Shown here piece by piece: positions 25,479-34,301 of a stretch of 64,000 nt of DNA. Numbering within the stretch: the first letter of the stretch is position 1; each line of letters opens with the position of its first letter. Source of the stretch: Sneathiella chungangensis (GTDB lineage Bacteria; Pseudomonadota; Alphaproteobacteria; Sneathiellales; Sneathiellaceae); assembly GCF_009882935.1 (NCBI RefSeq), contig NZ_WTVA01000001.1, forward strand, positions 696,238-760,237, given 5' to 3'. The translations under genes and the position numbers were made by a program. The notes beneath the pieces were generated by a model. That model did no database searches. It was not told where the DNA came from and saw only the letters and a program-made list of their open reading frames with translations.

Positions 25479-26957
25479 TTATTTTTTCGCGGGTCTGGAG
25501 ACGGCGGGCCGGGGCGATTTCGGCTCGATCAGGCCGACGGCGTCGCTGACAACGCGCTGGATCGCGGCAAACAGCAGCGCCGAGAGGAGCCCGCCCGCGA
25601 AGGCCGCCGCGTCAAGGGCGAAGTCCACCATTGCACCGCTCATCGGCAGCCAGGGTTCGAGGAGCAGGAAACAGAGCGCGCCCGTAAGCCCGCCGAGGGC
25701 GCCACGAAGCCCCGGCGCGAGGCGGATGCCGCCATCGAAGCGGCGGCGGCGCATCTCGATCGCGATATGGAGCGCGAGCAGCGTCAGCGCCCCTACCGTC
25801 CCCCAGAGGAAGGCGGCGACAAGGCCGACGGCGAAGGTGAGGTCAGCGGCAAAATCGGTGGTGAACATCTGGCCCGCCAGATGCCGCGCGAGCAGCAGCA
25901 GCGGAAAGACGACGATGATAAGGAGGCTGAGGGAAAAGGGAATCGTCCAGAGCAGTGGCGATCCGGCGGCGCTATCCTCCAGCGTCGTGCCGTTGACCCC
26001 GCTGCTCGCGAAACTCGCCCCGGCGACCTTGCGATAGGCAGCCTGCAGGGTGTGATAGCAGGCGGTCTTTTCGGCGCGGGTCGTCGCCGCCGCGCTCACC
26101 GTAATCGCCGCATTGAAGGCACCAAGATCGGCGGGCGACACATCGGTGGGGTGATCGAGAAGATAGCCCGACAAGGCCTCCGCCTTGCCGATCAGCGCCT
26201 CCAGTTCGTCATGATCCGCCGGCGCGCCATGCGCGGCCGTACCGGGATGAGCCGCCTCGGGACGAGCGGTATCGGGATGAGATGATGCGTTGCTTGTGGG
26301 CGCAGCCTCCTGCGGAGCCGCGTCGTGATGGGCCACCGCATCGATCCGGGGCGCGGCTGGTACCGCCGCCTCTTTTGGTTTCGCCTGTTGTGCATCATCT
26401 TTCGCCGCGTCCTCGTGGCCCGTGACTGCGGGGGGCGTGGCCGGTTCCGGCGCGGGTTTCGGTTCCGGCGGCGGCGCAAGGACCGGCTCCTTGCGGAGAG
26501 GCGCGGCCTCCACGGGTGATTTCGGCGCGGGCGGCGACGCCTCCCCTGCCGCCACTGGCGTTGCGTCCACCTCCGGCGCGGATGGGGGTTCAGGGGTAGC
26601 CGCCGTCGCCCTGGGTTCCGGCATCGGTGCCGGTTTCGGCTCCGGCGATGGCGCCGGTGCCTCGTCCACGGCCTGGGTCGGTGTTGGCGTCGGTGTCGGT
26701 GTCGGCGTTGGCGTCGGTGTCGGCGTTGGCGTCGCGGCGGCGGCGGCCTCGGGCGGAGTCGCGGCGGCCGGTTGCGCGGGCGCGGGCGCTCCGGCGGGCG
26801 CGGGAGTCTTCCCGGCGGGCTGGTTCTTGAAATTTTTATTCACGAGATTGAGCGAGGTGGCATCCAGCGTCTCGATCTCCTTGCGCAGTTCCAGCAGCGA
26901 CTCGCGCAGTTCCTGTCGCTGCCTCAGCAGCATCTGAATGGTGTCCGTGCTGACCAT
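25479..26957 (-). CDS. Pro/Thr-rich coiled-coil membrane protein, unknown
   Basis: About 492 aa from MVSTDTIQMLL (start uncertain; AAGGAG lies 12 bases upstream). A short N-terminal coiled coil (RQRQELRESLLELRKEIETLDATS) is followed by ~230 residues of Pro/Ala/Thr-rich low complexity, including an uninterrupted (TP)n run of about ten units encoded by a hexanucleotide array. Next comes a soluble helical segment (DELEALIGKAEALSGYLLDHPTDVSPADLGAFNAAITV), then four hydrophobic helices near the C-terminus. No family recognised; the layout suggests an envelope-spanning or scaffold protein. Located between mltG and yicC. Confidence 0.75.
   Translation of the reverse strand: MVSTDTIQMLLRQRQELRESLLELRKEIETLDATSLNLVNKNFKNQPAGKTPAPAGAPAPAQPAAATPPEAAAAATPTPTPTPTPTPTPTPTPTQAVDEAPAPSPEPKPAPMPEPRATAATPEPPSAPEVDATPVAAGEASPPAPKSPVEAAPLRKEPVLAPPPEPKPAPEPATPPAVTGHEDAAKDDAQQAKPKEAAVPAAPRIDAVAHHDAAPQEAAPTSNASSHPDTARPEAAHPGTAAHGAPADHDELEALIGKAEALSGYLLDHPTDVSPADLGAFNAAITVSAAATTRAEKTACYHTLQAAYRKVAGASFASSGVNGTTLEDSAAGSPLLWTIPFSLSLLIIVVFPLLLLARHLAGQMFTTDFAADLTFAVGLVAAFLWGTVGALTLLALHIAIEMRRRRFDGGIRLAPGLRGALGGLTGALCFLLLEPWLPMSGAMVDFALDAAAFAGGLLSALLFAAIQRVVSDAVGLIEPKSPRPAVSRPAKK
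26676..26733. repeat. Hexanucleotide tandem repeat encoding Thr-Pro
   Basis: An array of GGTGTC/GGCGTT-type 6-base units on the plus strand (about nine to ten copies, imperfect), read on the minus strand as (Thr-Pro)n inside the preceding gene. Unit length is a multiple of three, so slippage would change linker length without a frameshift. Confidence 0.85.
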
Positions 26958-27046
26958 GCGCCCGCGCCGCTCCTTTGCCTTTGTTTGAGGAAAGACGTCT
27001 GCCGGCGCGATTTGTGTCAAGTCAGATTATTTTACCTGACTGATTA

Positions 27047-27250
27047 CTATTCTTCCCAAGAAATAAATTGCCGACACATTTCCCTTTGTTGTTTTGCTTT
27101 TTCGGTTTGATGGTTTGGGTTGTCCTTCCCTCCGGTATTTTCATATCGACTTTTAATATACTCACAAATATGTGCCATGTTTTCGTCAGTTGTTTTGCAA
27201 CCTGCAATCGCACCAACCAAAACAAGAACGGCTAGTAATCTGCTAATCAT
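27047..27250 (-). CDS. Small putative lipoprotein
   Basis: A 67-aa frame with a lipoprotein signal peptide (MISRLLAVLVLVGAIAGCKTTDENM; lipobox AIAGC) and a short Lys/Glu/Gln-rich mature part containing three further cysteines or near-terminal charged residues (HICEYIKSRYEN, REMCRQFISWEE). AT-rich compared with mltG and the Pro/Thr gene on either side. An overlapping frame on the same strand lacks a signal and is disregarded. No family recognised; likely acquired, but no gene-end repeat was found here. Confidence 0.5.
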   Translation of the reverse strand: MISRLLAVLVLVGAIAGCKTTDENMAHICEYIKSRYENTGGKDNPNHQTEKAKQQREMCRQFISWEE

Positions 27251-27308
27251 TTCTGTCCAACCTCCATACCCAATCCATATTCTTGAACAAAATCAAATTA
27301 GCAAAAAA

Positions 27309-28289
27309 TTATTTATTCTGGTTAAGTTTTCGCCATTTGCGGACATTGTCGTTATGCTCATCGAGGGTGACGGAAAAGGCATGGCCGCCGGTGCCGTCAG
27401 CGACGAAATAGAGGAAGGTCGTCTCCTCGGGCTGCAGCACGGCGCGCAGGCTCTCAAGCCCCGGATTGGCGATCGGCCCCTTGGGCAGGCCGGTCATCTG
27501 GTAGGTGTTGTAATCGGTCGGCGTCGCCAGGTCCTTCTTGCTGAGCGGCCGGCCGAGATCGCGCTGGCCCCCGGTAATGCCATAGACGACCGTCGGGTCC
27601 GATTGCAGCTTCATCCCCTTGCGCAGGCGGTTGAGGAACACCCCGGCGACCAGCGGCCGCTCCTCGGGCAGCGCGGTTTCCTTCTCGACGATGGAGGCAA
27701 GGGTAATCAATTCCTCGGAATTCTTTATCACCTCGGGCAGCGGCGTCGTCGCGGTGACGGCGGCAATCGCCCCCTGCATCGCCTGCGCCATGCGGTCCAC
27801 CAGCGCGTCGCGGGTATCGCCGAGGCGGTACTGGTAGCTTTCGGGCAGGAAGGCGCCTTCGGGCATGTCGCGCGTGATCTCCCCCTCAAGGCCCGGCGCC
27901 GCCTCGACGAGGGCGCGGATCTCCCGGCTCTGCAGCCCTTCAGGGATGGTGAGAAGCCGCTCGATCACCTTGCCCGAGACGAACAGCCGCATCAGCTCGA
28001 TCCCCGAAATGGCGGCGGGCACGCGATATTCCCCGGCCTGGAGGCGGCTCGCGTTTTCCTCAAGCTTTACACCAAGAATAAAGGCCAGGTCATTGTTGAT
28101 GATATCGTTTTTCTTGAGATCATCCGCAAGCGCGCGCAGCCCCGTCCCTTTTTTCACGACATAGACGGTCTCGGCCTTGAGCGGTCCGGGGGACTTGAAA
28201 AGATGCCAGCCGTAGCCGAGCGTGCCCGCCACGGCAATTGCGCCGACGAGGACAAGGACAAGAAGGGCATAGAGAATGCGTTTTGTCAT
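27309..28289 (-). CDS. mltG: Endolytic murein transglycosylase
   Basis: A 326-aa YceG family enzyme that cuts nascent glycan strands and helps set their length. One N-terminal membrane helix (ILYALLVLVLVGAIAVAGTLGYGW), a LysM-like domain (VKKGTGLRALADDLKKNDII), then the catalytic domain with Glu in LASIVEKETALPEERPLVAGVFLNRL and LQSDPTVVYGI. The C-terminal ATPTDYNTYQMTGLPKGPIANPG motif is typical. Follows fabF by 22 bases at the end of the fab cluster, a conserved arrangement. Confidence 0.95.
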   Translation of the reverse strand: MTKRILYALLVLVLVGAIAVAGTLGYGWHLFKSPGPLKAETVYVVKKGTGLRALADDLKKNDIINNDLAFILGVKLEENASRLQAGEYRVPAAISGIELMRLFVSGKVIERLLTIPEGLQSREIRALVEAAPGLEGEITRDMPEGAFLPESYQYRLGDTRDALVDRMAQAMQGAIAAVTATTPLPEVIKNSEELITLASIVEKETALPEERPLVAGVFLNRLRKGMKLQSDPTVVYGITGGQRDLGRPLSKKDLATPTDYNTYQMTGLPKGPIANPGLESLRAVLQPEETTFLYFVADGTGGHAFSVTLDEHNDNVRKWRKLNQNK

Positions 28290-28311
28290 TGCGCCCGCCC
28301 CGCCCTTGCGG

Positions 28312-29568
28312 TCAGATGCGCTTCATCACGAGGCAGGCGTTGGTGCCGCCGAAGCCGAAGGAATTCGAGAGAATGGCATCGACTTTCTTCTCCTGCGCCT
28401 TGACCGGCACGAGGTTGAGCGCCGTGCTCTGTTCGGGCTCATGCAGGTTGATCGTCGGCGGCACGATACCGTCGCGCATCGCCAGGATGGAGAAGATCGC
28501 CTCGACCCCGCCGGCGGCGCCGAGCAGATGGCCGATTGCCGACTTGGTGGAGGACATGGCGACATTCTTGGCATGAGCGCCGAGAAGTCTTTCGACCGCG
28601 TGCGCCTCGATAAAGTCGGCCATGGTCGAGGTGCCGTGGGCGTTGACATAGTCGATATCGTCGACGCTGAGGCCGGATTTCTTCAGCGCCATCTGCATGG
28701 CGCGGAAGCCGCCGTCACCGTCGCTTGACGGCGCGGTGATATGATAGGCATCGCCCGAGAGGCCGTAGCCCAGCACCTCGGCGTAGATTTTCGCGCCGCG
28801 CTTCTTGGCATGCTCATATTCCTCGAGCACGACAACGCCCGCGCCCTCGCCCATGACAAAGCCGTCGCGGCCCTTGTCATAGGGGCGGGAGGCCGTTTCC
28901 GGCGCATCATGATAGGAATTGGAGAGCGCCTTGGCGGAGGCAAAGCCGGAAATGCCGAGGCGGCAGATCGCGCCTTCGGCGCCGCCCGCGACCATCACGT
29001 CGGCATCGTCGTCGGCGATCATCCGCGCCGCATCGCCGATGGCATGGGCGCCGGTGGAACAGGCGGTGACGACCGCGTGGTTCGGTCCCTTGTAGCCGTG
29101 ACGGATGGACACCTGGCCGGAGACGAGATTGATCAGCGCGCCGGGGATGAAGAACGGGCCGATCCGCCGGGGGCCGCGCTCATGCAGGGTGATGGCGTTC
29201 GCCTCGATCGAGGGCAGGCCGCCGATGCCGGAGCCGATGGTGACACCGGTGCGGCAGAATTCCTCCTCCGTCGCCGGTTGCCAGCCGCTGTCCTTGATCG
29301 CCTCATCCGCCGCGGCAATGCCGAAGAGGATGAAACTGTCGACTTTCCGCTGCTCTTTCGGCTCCAGATAGTCGTTGGCGATGAAGGAATCCGGGCTGTC
29401 CGGATCAATGGGGACTTCGCAGCCATAGCGGACGGGCAGATCGGTCGTGTCGATCTTGGTAAGCATCGCTGCCCCGGATTCGCCGTTAATCAGCTTCTTC
29501 CAGGTCGGCTCAACTCCGTTCGCCAGCGGGGTCACAAGCCCCAGCCCGGTTACCACCACTCGTCGCAT
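28312..29568 (-). CDS. fabF: Beta-ketoacyl-ACP synthase II
   Basis: A 418-aa elongating condensing enzyme of type II fatty acid synthesis. The Cys-His-His triad is visible: Cys in VVTACSTGAHAIG, His in YVNAHGTSTM and His in KSAIGHLLGAAGG. Starts MRRVVVTGLGLVTPLA and ends FGFGGTNACLVMKR, both diagnostic. Lies 57 bases after acpP in the fab operon. Confidence 0.97.
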   Translation of the reverse strand: MRRVVVTGLGLVTPLANGVEPTWKKLINGESGAAMLTKIDTTDLPVRYGCEVPIDPDSPDSFIANDYLEPKEQRKVDSFILFGIAAADEAIKDSGWQPATEEEFCRTGVTIGSGIGGLPSIEANAITLHERGPRRIGPFFIPGALINLVSGQVSIRHGYKGPNHAVVTACSTGAHAIGDAARMIADDDADVMVAGGAEGAICRLGISGFASAKALSNSYHDAPETASRPYDKGRDGFVMGEGAGVVVLEEYEHAKKRGAKIYAEVLGYGLSGDAYHITAPSSDGDGGFRAMQMALKKSGLSVDDIDYVNAHGTSTMADFIEAHAVERLLGAHAKNVAMSSTKSAIGHLLGAAGGVEAIFSILAMRDGIVPPTINLHEPEQSTALNLVPVKAQEKKVDAILSNSFGFGGTNACLVMKRI

Positions 29569-29625
29569 GCGTCACCCAATGATTTGTTTCAGAAAAAGAG
29601 GTCCGGGACCATTGGTCCCGGCGGA

Positions 29626-29856
29626 TCAGGCCGCTTCGATATGCGTGATCGCGTCTTTAACTGTCAGAATTTTTTCTGCGGCGTCGTCGGGAATTTCGAT
29701 GCCGAATTCTTCCTCGAACGCCATGACAAGCTCAACGGTGTCCAGGCTGTCCGCCCCCAGATCGTCAATGAAGCTCGCTTCGTCCGTCACTTTGCTTTCA
29801 TCTACACCGAGATGTTCAACGACGATTTTTTTTACACGCCCTGCGATATCACTCAT
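29626..29856 (-). CDS. acpP: Acyl carrier protein
   Basis: A 76-aa acidic carrier protein. The 4'-phosphopantetheine serine is in [13 protein letters not shown]. Preceded by AAGGA 7 bases before the ATG and by its own promoter at 29890-29917, as expected for such an abundant protein. Confidence 0.97.
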   Translation of the reverse strand: MSDIAGRVKKIVVEHLGVDESKVTDEASFIDDLGADSLDTVELVMAFEEEFGIEIPDDAAEKILTVKDAITHIEAA

Positions 29857-29889
29857 AGCTGTATCCTTAGATAATCCGACAGTTCAAAA

Positions 29890-29917
29890 TATATAGGTGC
29901 TCATTCCTTACCGCCAA
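29890..29917 (-). promoter_or_regulatory. Candidate acpP promoter (TTGGCG-16-TATATA)
   Basis: Minus-strand -35 TTGGCG (29912-29917) and -10 TATATA (29890-29895) with a 16-base spacer, about 33 bases upstream of the acpP start in the 187-base gap after fabG. Confidence 0.5.
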
Positions 29918-30043
29918 GATGCCAAAAATTCAAGCACCATCGGCGGTGAATTTCGTGCGGCTTCCTAACATACTTTACTCATCTTGCAAAGGAAACCTCG
30001 CCCGCCTTGACTTTTTTGTGACGGGCGTCCGGGGCGCTCCCCG

Positions 30044-30781
30044 TTAAATCATCGCCATCCCGCCATTTACATGCAGAGTCTGGCCGGTGATATAGCCTGC
30101 CTCGGCGGAGGAGAGATAAATGACGGCGGCGGAAATGTCCTCCGGCCGTCCCAGCGTGCCCATCGGCACGGCGGCGAGCAGCGCGTCTTTCTGCGCGTCC
30201 GGCAGCGCGTCGGTCATGGCGGTGCCGATGAAGCCGGGCGCGATGCAATTGACCGTGATGCCGCGCGTCGCCACCTCCTGCGCCAGCGATTTCGACATGC
30301 CGATCATCCCCGCCTTCGAGGCGGCATAGTTCATCTGCCCCGGATTTCCGGTCACCCCGACGATGGAGGTGATGCCGATGATCCGCCCGAAGCGCCGCTT
30401 CATCATGCCGCGTAGGGCGTTGCGCGAAAGCTTGAACGCCGCCTTGAGATTGACATCCATGACCAGGTCCCAGTCCTCGTCCTTCATGCGCATGGCGAGG
30501 CCGTCGCGGGTCAGCCCGGCGTTATTGACGAGGATATCGACCTGCCCCATCGCCTCTTCGGCCTGCTTGATCAGGTTATCCACCGCCGCGCCGTCGGCGA
30601 GGTTGCAGGGCGTCACATGGGCCCGGTCCTTGAGCTCCCCGGCGACCACATTGAGCGCATCCTCGCGCGTGCCGGAGAGGGCGACGGTCGCGCCCCGTTT
30701 ATGCAGATCCCGCGCGATCGCCGCGCCAAGGCCACCGGAGGCGCCGGTCACCAGCGCGCATTTTCCCGTAAGGTCGAACAT
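30044..30781 (-). CDS. fabG: 3-oxoacyl-ACP reductase
   Basis: A 245-aa NADPH-dependent SDR that reduces beta-ketoacyl-ACP. Start MFDLTGKCALVTGASGGLG with the cofactor glycine motif; NNAG at ILVNNAGLTRD; catalytic Ser in GITSIVGVTG and Tyr-Lys in MNYAASKAGM; C-terminus GQTLHVNGGMAM. Frame continues upstream but GGAG 8 bases before ATG 30781 supports this start. Between fabD and acpP, as in most Proteobacteria. Confidence 0.97.
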   Translation of the reverse strand: MFDLTGKCALVTGASGGLGAAIARDLHKRGATVALSGTREDALNVVAGELKDRAHVTPCNLADGAAVDNLIKQAEEAMGQVDILVNNAGLTRDGLAMRMKDEDWDLVMDVNLKAAFKLSRNALRGMMKRRFGRIIGITSIVGVTGNPGQMNYAASKAGMIGMSKSLAQEVATRGITVNCIAPGFIGTAMTDALPDAQKDALLAAVPMGTLGRPEDISAAVIYLSSAEAGYITGQTLHVNGGMAMI

Positions 30782-30801
30782 CTCGTCTACTCCCGTATCA
30801 G

Positions 30802-31755
30802 TTAGAGGCTGGCCAGAAAGGCGTCGATATCGGCGGGCGTGCCGACGGCGGAGCCGGTCATTTCGCGATTGATCCGCCGGACCATGCCGGTCAGGATTTT
30901 CCCTGCGCCAAGCTCGACCAGGCTGGATACGCCGTTCTCGCCCATATAAAGGACGCTCTCGCGCCAGCGCACCCGGCCCGTGACCTGCTCGATCAGCAGG
31001 CGGCGGATGGTATCGGGATCGCTCACCTCGCTCGCCGTCACATTGGCGATAAGCGGGACTTTCGGCGGCGCGATCACCACATCTTTCAGTCGCTCCGCCA
31101 TGGCATCGGCGGCGGGCTGCATCAGCGGGCAATGGAACGGCGCGCTCACCGGGAGCAGCATGGCCTTCTTCACGCCCTTTTCCTTGGCGATCTCGATGGC
31201 CGCCTCGACCGCGCCCTTATGGCCGGAGAGAACCACCTGCCCGTCCGCATTGTCATTGGCGGCGGCAACGATCTCGCCGTTGGTGGATTTCGCCGCGGCC
31301 TCGGCCACAACCTCCTCGACCGGGCCGATATCGAGGCCGAGCAGCGCCGCCATCGCGCCGACACCGACCGGCACCGCCTGCTGCATCGCCTGCCCGCGCG
31401 CCTTCAAAAGCCGGGCCGCGTCCGCAATCTCCAGCGCGCCCGCGGCGGTAAGCGCGGAATATTCGCCGAGCGAATGACCGCCGACATATTTGACGGTATT
31501 CGCCAGTTCCATATTGCCGTCTTTTTCAAGAACGCGGACCACGGCCATGCTGACCGCCATCAGGGCGGGTTGCGCATTCTCGGTCAGGGTCAGTTCCTCG
31601 ATCGGCCCCTCGAACATCAGTTTCGTGAGGTTCTGCGACAGCGCCTCATCCACCTCTTCAAAGACTTCGCGGGCGGCGGCGTAGGTTTGCGCCAGTTCCT
31701 GCCCCATACCGACGGCCTGGCTGCCCTGGCCGGGAAATACAAATGCACGTGTCAT
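30802..31755 (-). CDS. fabD: Malonyl-CoA:ACP transacylase
   Basis: A 317-aa enzyme loading malonyl groups onto ACP. FVFPGQGSQAVGMG at the N-terminus, nucleophile Ser in GGHSLGEYSALTAAG, and His in SAPFHCPLMQPAA. The upstream frame extension is not coding; MTRAFVFPGQG is the family start. Precedes fabG by 20 bases. Confidence 0.96.
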   Translation of the reverse strand: MTRAFVFPGQGSQAVGMGQELAQTYAAAREVFEEVDEALSQNLTKLMFEGPIEELTLTENAQPALMAVSMAVVRVLEKDGNMELANTVKYVGGHSLGEYSALTAAGALEIADAARLLKARGQAMQQAVPVGVGAMAALLGLDIGPVEEVVAEAAAKSTNGEIVAAANDNADGQVVLSGHKGAVEAAIEIAKEKGVKKAMLLPVSAPFHCPLMQPAADAMAERLKDVVIAPPKVPLIANVTASEVSDPDTIRRLLIEQVTGRVRWRESVLYMGENGVSSLVELGAGKILTGMVRRINREMTGSAVGTPADIDAFLASL

Positions 31756-31930
31756 GGTTTTTCGGGTCCGATTTTGTTTCTGGGTCCAGAGACTAATAAA
31801 GGAAATCATCGGCCCTTGTCGAGAGATAGCTGACCCGCGATGCAGCGGACACCGGAAATCCGCCGCCGGTCGAGGAAATGGAAGGTCAACCTCACCGGCG
31901 GCGGGCGGCCTGAAACGGCCGAAAGGCGGA

Positions 31931-32419
31931 TTACAGCCAGAATTTGTTATAACTCGGGCGCCATCCCGGCACATTGCCGGGCCAGTGGGACGCTTCCTTC
32001 GGCGCAGAGCCTTCGGACGCCCCGTCCCGCATGACCCTGGAAATGGTCGTAAAGGCGGCAATCCAGGCATCGCGGAGCCGGTCCGTCCAGATATCGCCAA
32101 GGCCGCGCTCCAGCGACCAGACCAGCGCCGCGCCGACGGTATCGTACTGCCTCTCCAGCATCCCAAAGGCGGCGTGGCGGCGGCCGAGCGCCTTCAACTC
32201 GCCCTGAAATGCCTCAAACTGCGTGAGGCCCTTCACAATATTGTCCAGCCCCTGCACAAGTTTTTGCCCCTGTTCCTCCGTCGGGATGCGGCGGAACAGG
32301 GTCCGCATATCCGGATCCATTTCGAACAGGCGGTCGCAAAACAGGCCCGCCGCCGTGTCGGCAATCGGCCCCACTTTAACCCAACTTGCCTGAATAAGTT
32401 CAATCTGCTGCGGTGTCAT
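31931..32419 (-). CDS. Single-domain globin
   Basis: A 162-aa bacterial haemoglobin-like protein. Start MTPQQIELIQASWVKVGPI, helix C/E region FCDRLFEMDPDMRTLF, and proximal His in ALGRRHAAFG, as in VHb-type single-domain globins, with no reductase domain. A C-terminal 25-residue tail (SEGSAPKEASHWPGNV) extends the fold. Could bind O2 or NO. Divergent from a LysR gene across an AT-rich spacer with a T-N11-A box, so probably regulated by it. Confidence 0.88.
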   Translation of the reverse strand: MTPQQIELIQASWVKVGPIADTAAGLFCDRLFEMDPDMRTLFRRIPTEEQGQKLVQGLDNIVKGLTQFEAFQGELKALGRRHAAFGMLERQYDTVGAALVWSLERGLGDIWTDRLRDAWIAAFTTISRVMRDGASEGSAPKEASHWPGNVPGWRPSYNKFWL

Positions 32420-32498
32420 CCATGTCTCCAGTCCGGTTCGTTGCGACGGGATGACAAGGATATAAATCTTGACGAAAATTATTAAAAATGAATAATAA

Positions 32499-32513
32499 TG
32501 ATATTTTTCATCA
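32499..32513. promoter_or_regulatory. LysR-type T-N11-A box (TGATATTTTTCATCA)
   Basis: A 15-bp interrupted dyad TGAT-N7-ATCA 16 bases before the LysR start and 80 bases before the globin start, in the only AT-rich spacer nearby. It matches the general LysR-box form; binding is inferred. Confidence 0.5.
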
Positions 32514-32528
32514 TAAAATGAGATATAA

Positions 32529-33410
32529 ATGGATTTATCCGACCTCACCATCTTCCGCGCTGTCGTCCGCGAGGGCGGCATCACCCGCGCGGCGGAGCAT
32601 CTCAACCGGGTGCAATCGAATGTAACGACGCGCATCCGTCAGCTTGAGGAAGACCTGCAGGTCCCCCTGTTCATCCGGGAGGGAAAGCGCCTGCATCTTG
32701 CCCCGGCGGGAAAAATCCTGCTCGGCTATGCGGACAGGCTGCTCGCCCTCGCCGAGGAGGCACAAAGCGCCATCCGCGATCCGCACCCGCGCGGCGTCTT
32801 CCGCCTTGGCTCGATGGAAAGCACGGCGGCGGTGCGGCTGCCGGCGCTCCTGTCGGAATATGGCGCGCGGTATCCGAAGGTGCAGCTTGAACTCAGGACC
32901 GGCACGCCGACGGAACTTTCCACGTCGCTCCTCAACGGGGAATTGGACGCGGCGCTGGTGGCCGAACCGGTGGCAGAGGCGCGGTTCGAGAGTCTTCCCG
33001 CCTTTGTCGAGAAAACGATTATCGTGACAGGCGCGGATTTTCCCGACATCAATCTCGATGACGGCGTGCCGAAAACCATGCTGGTATTCGAAAACGGCTG
33101 CCCGCATCGCCGCCTGCTGGAGGCCTGGTACGCCAGCCGGGGCGACATGCCCGAACGGATAGTGGAGCTGACCTCCTATCATGCGATGCTCGGCTGCGTT
33201 ATCGCCGGCATGGGCGCGGCGCTGCTGCCGGAAAGCGTCCTTTGCACCTTCCCGGAGGCAAAACGCCTGGTCCGCCACCCCTTGCCGGAGGGAATGAACC
33301 GGCTTAAAACCTTCCTGATCTGGCGAAAGGACGCGACATCCCCCAATGTCGAGGCGCTGGCCGATATCATCGCGAAAGACCCGCAGAACTCTCTGGCGGA
33401 GGCGTCTTAG
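32529..33410 (+). CDS. LysR family transcriptional regulator
   Basis: A 293-aa regulator. N-terminal winged HTH DLTIFRAVVREGGITRAAEHLNRVQSNVTTRIRQLEEDLQVPLFIREGKRLHL, then a periplasmic-binding-like effector domain (RLGSMESTAAVRLPALLSEY...). The HTH region, RVQSNVTTRIRQLE, resembles the PecT/GltR/CbrA-like subgroup. Divergent from the globin gene. Confidence 0.92.
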   Translation: MDLSDLTIFRAVVREGGITRAAEHLNRVQSNVTTRIRQLEEDLQVPLFIREGKRLHLAPAGKILLGYADRLLALAEEAQSAIRDPHPRGVFRLGSMESTAAVRLPALLSEYGARYPKVQLELRTGTPTELSTSLLNGELDAALVAEPVAEARFESLPAFVEKTIIVTGADFPDINLDDGVPKTMLVFENGCPHRRLLEAWYASRGDMPERIVELTSYHAMLGCVIAGMGAALLPESVLCTFPEAKRLVRHPLPEGMNRLKTFLIWRKDATSPNVEALADIIAKDPQNSLAEAS

Positions 33411-33474
33411 GGCAGAGGTGAGGCCTTTCCCGCGCCGATCGGTTAATAGGCGCAAAATTTCCTGTCAAGCATAC

Positions 33475-33502
33475 TTGCATATCGTGGTAAAATCTGTATA
33501 GT
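33475..33502 (+). promoter_or_regulatory. Candidate rpsF operon promoter (TTGCAT-16-TATAGT)
   Basis: -35 TTGCAT (33475-33480), 16-base spacer and -10 TATAGT (33497-33502), giving a leader of about 90 bases before rpsF. Confidence 0.55.
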
Positions 33503-33541
33503 CCGCCGCCTCAATACTCCTTGCCGGCGGAGGTCGGCTAA

Positions 33542-33572
33542 GTCTGGGCGGTTACAGGGTGTAACTCCAGAC
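33542..33572 (+). promoter_or_regulatory. rpsF leader hairpin, candidate S6:S18 autoregulatory element
   Basis: Nested stems: outer GTCTGG/CCAGAC and inner GTTACA/TGTAAC around a GGG loop, with an internal bulge (GCG opposite T), followed by AAGGAGC before the rpsF ATG. Bacterial rpsF leaders often carry a structure bound by the S6:S18 pair; the position fits, but I cannot align it to the published consensus. Confidence 0.5.
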
Positions 33573-33599
33573 ATTCAAGAGCCATAAGGAGCTTTATAT

Positions 33600-34025
33600 A
33601 TGCCTCTATACGAGACAGTTATTATTGCGCGTCAGGACATCTCCACCCAGCAGGTGGAAACGCTGACCGAAAATATGTCCAGCTTTATCACCGATGGTGG
33701 CGGCAATGTCGCCAAGGTCGAAAACTGGGGCCTTCGCAATCTTGCCTACAAGATCAAGAAGAACCGCAAGGGCCATTATGTTCTCCTCAATCTCGACGCC
33801 CCGGTTGACGCCGTGAAGGAAATGGAACGCAACCTGCGTCTCAATGAAGACGTGCTGCGCCATATGACCATCAAGGTCGACGAACTGGAAGAAGGCGATA
33901 GCGTCATGCTGCAGACCCGCAGCGCCCGTCCGGGCCGGCGCGACCGCGATGAGGACGAAGCAGAAACCGTGGACACATCCTCCGACGATGAGTCCGTTGA
34001 TACAGACAGTGAAGGGGAAGAATAA
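33600..34025 (+). CDS. rpsF: 30S ribosomal protein S6
   Basis: A 141-aa protein; [22 protein letters not shown] and [27 protein letters not shown] are the S6 signatures. The C-terminus is an acidic tail ([18 protein letters not shown]...) as in many Gram-negative S6 proteins modified by RimK. Stop overlaps the rpsR start by one base. Confidence 0.97.
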   Translation: MPLYETVIIARQDISTQQVETLTENMSSFITDGGGNVAKVENWGLRNLAYKIKKNRKGHYVLLNLDAPVDAVKEMERNLRLNEDVLRHMTIKVDELEEGDSVMLQTRSARPGRRDRDEDEAETVDTSSDDESVDTDSEGEE

Positions 34026-34261
34026 TGGCTGACGCACAACGCCGCCCGTTTTTCCGCCGCCGCAAGACCTGCCCCTTTTCCGGGGAAGGCGCGCCGAAGA
34101 TTGACTACAAGGATGTCAAGCTGCTGCAGCGCTATGTGTCCGAGCGCGGGAAAATCATGCCGAGCCGCATCACCGCCGTTTCCTCCAAGAAACAGCGCGA
34201 GCTGGCGACGGCCATCAAACGCGCAAGGCATCTGGCGCTGCTGCCGTTCCTTGTAAAGTAA
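34025..34261 (+). CDS. rpsR: 30S ribosomal protein S18
   Basis: A 78-aa basic protein binding next to S6 on the platform of the 30S subunit. [66 protein letters not shown] is the complete S18 pattern; the CPF cysteine is the common S18 form. Coupled to rpsF. Confidence 0.97.
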   Translation: MADAQRRPFFRRRKTCPFSGEGAPKIDYKDVKLLQRYVSERGKIMPSRITAVSSKKQRELATAIKRARHLALLPFLVK

Positions 34262-34301
34262 CAAGACCGGAGGCGGCGCGTGCCGCCTCTGGCCGATCCT
34301 G

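Noticed and set aside
26676-26733. Short repeat array considered as CRISPR
   Set aside because: Units are 6 bases, contiguous, in frame within a coding region and without spacers.
27022-27225. Alternative minus-strand frame overlapping the small lipoprotein
   Set aside because: The overlapping frame with a clear lipobox signal is the better gene; this one has no signal or domain.
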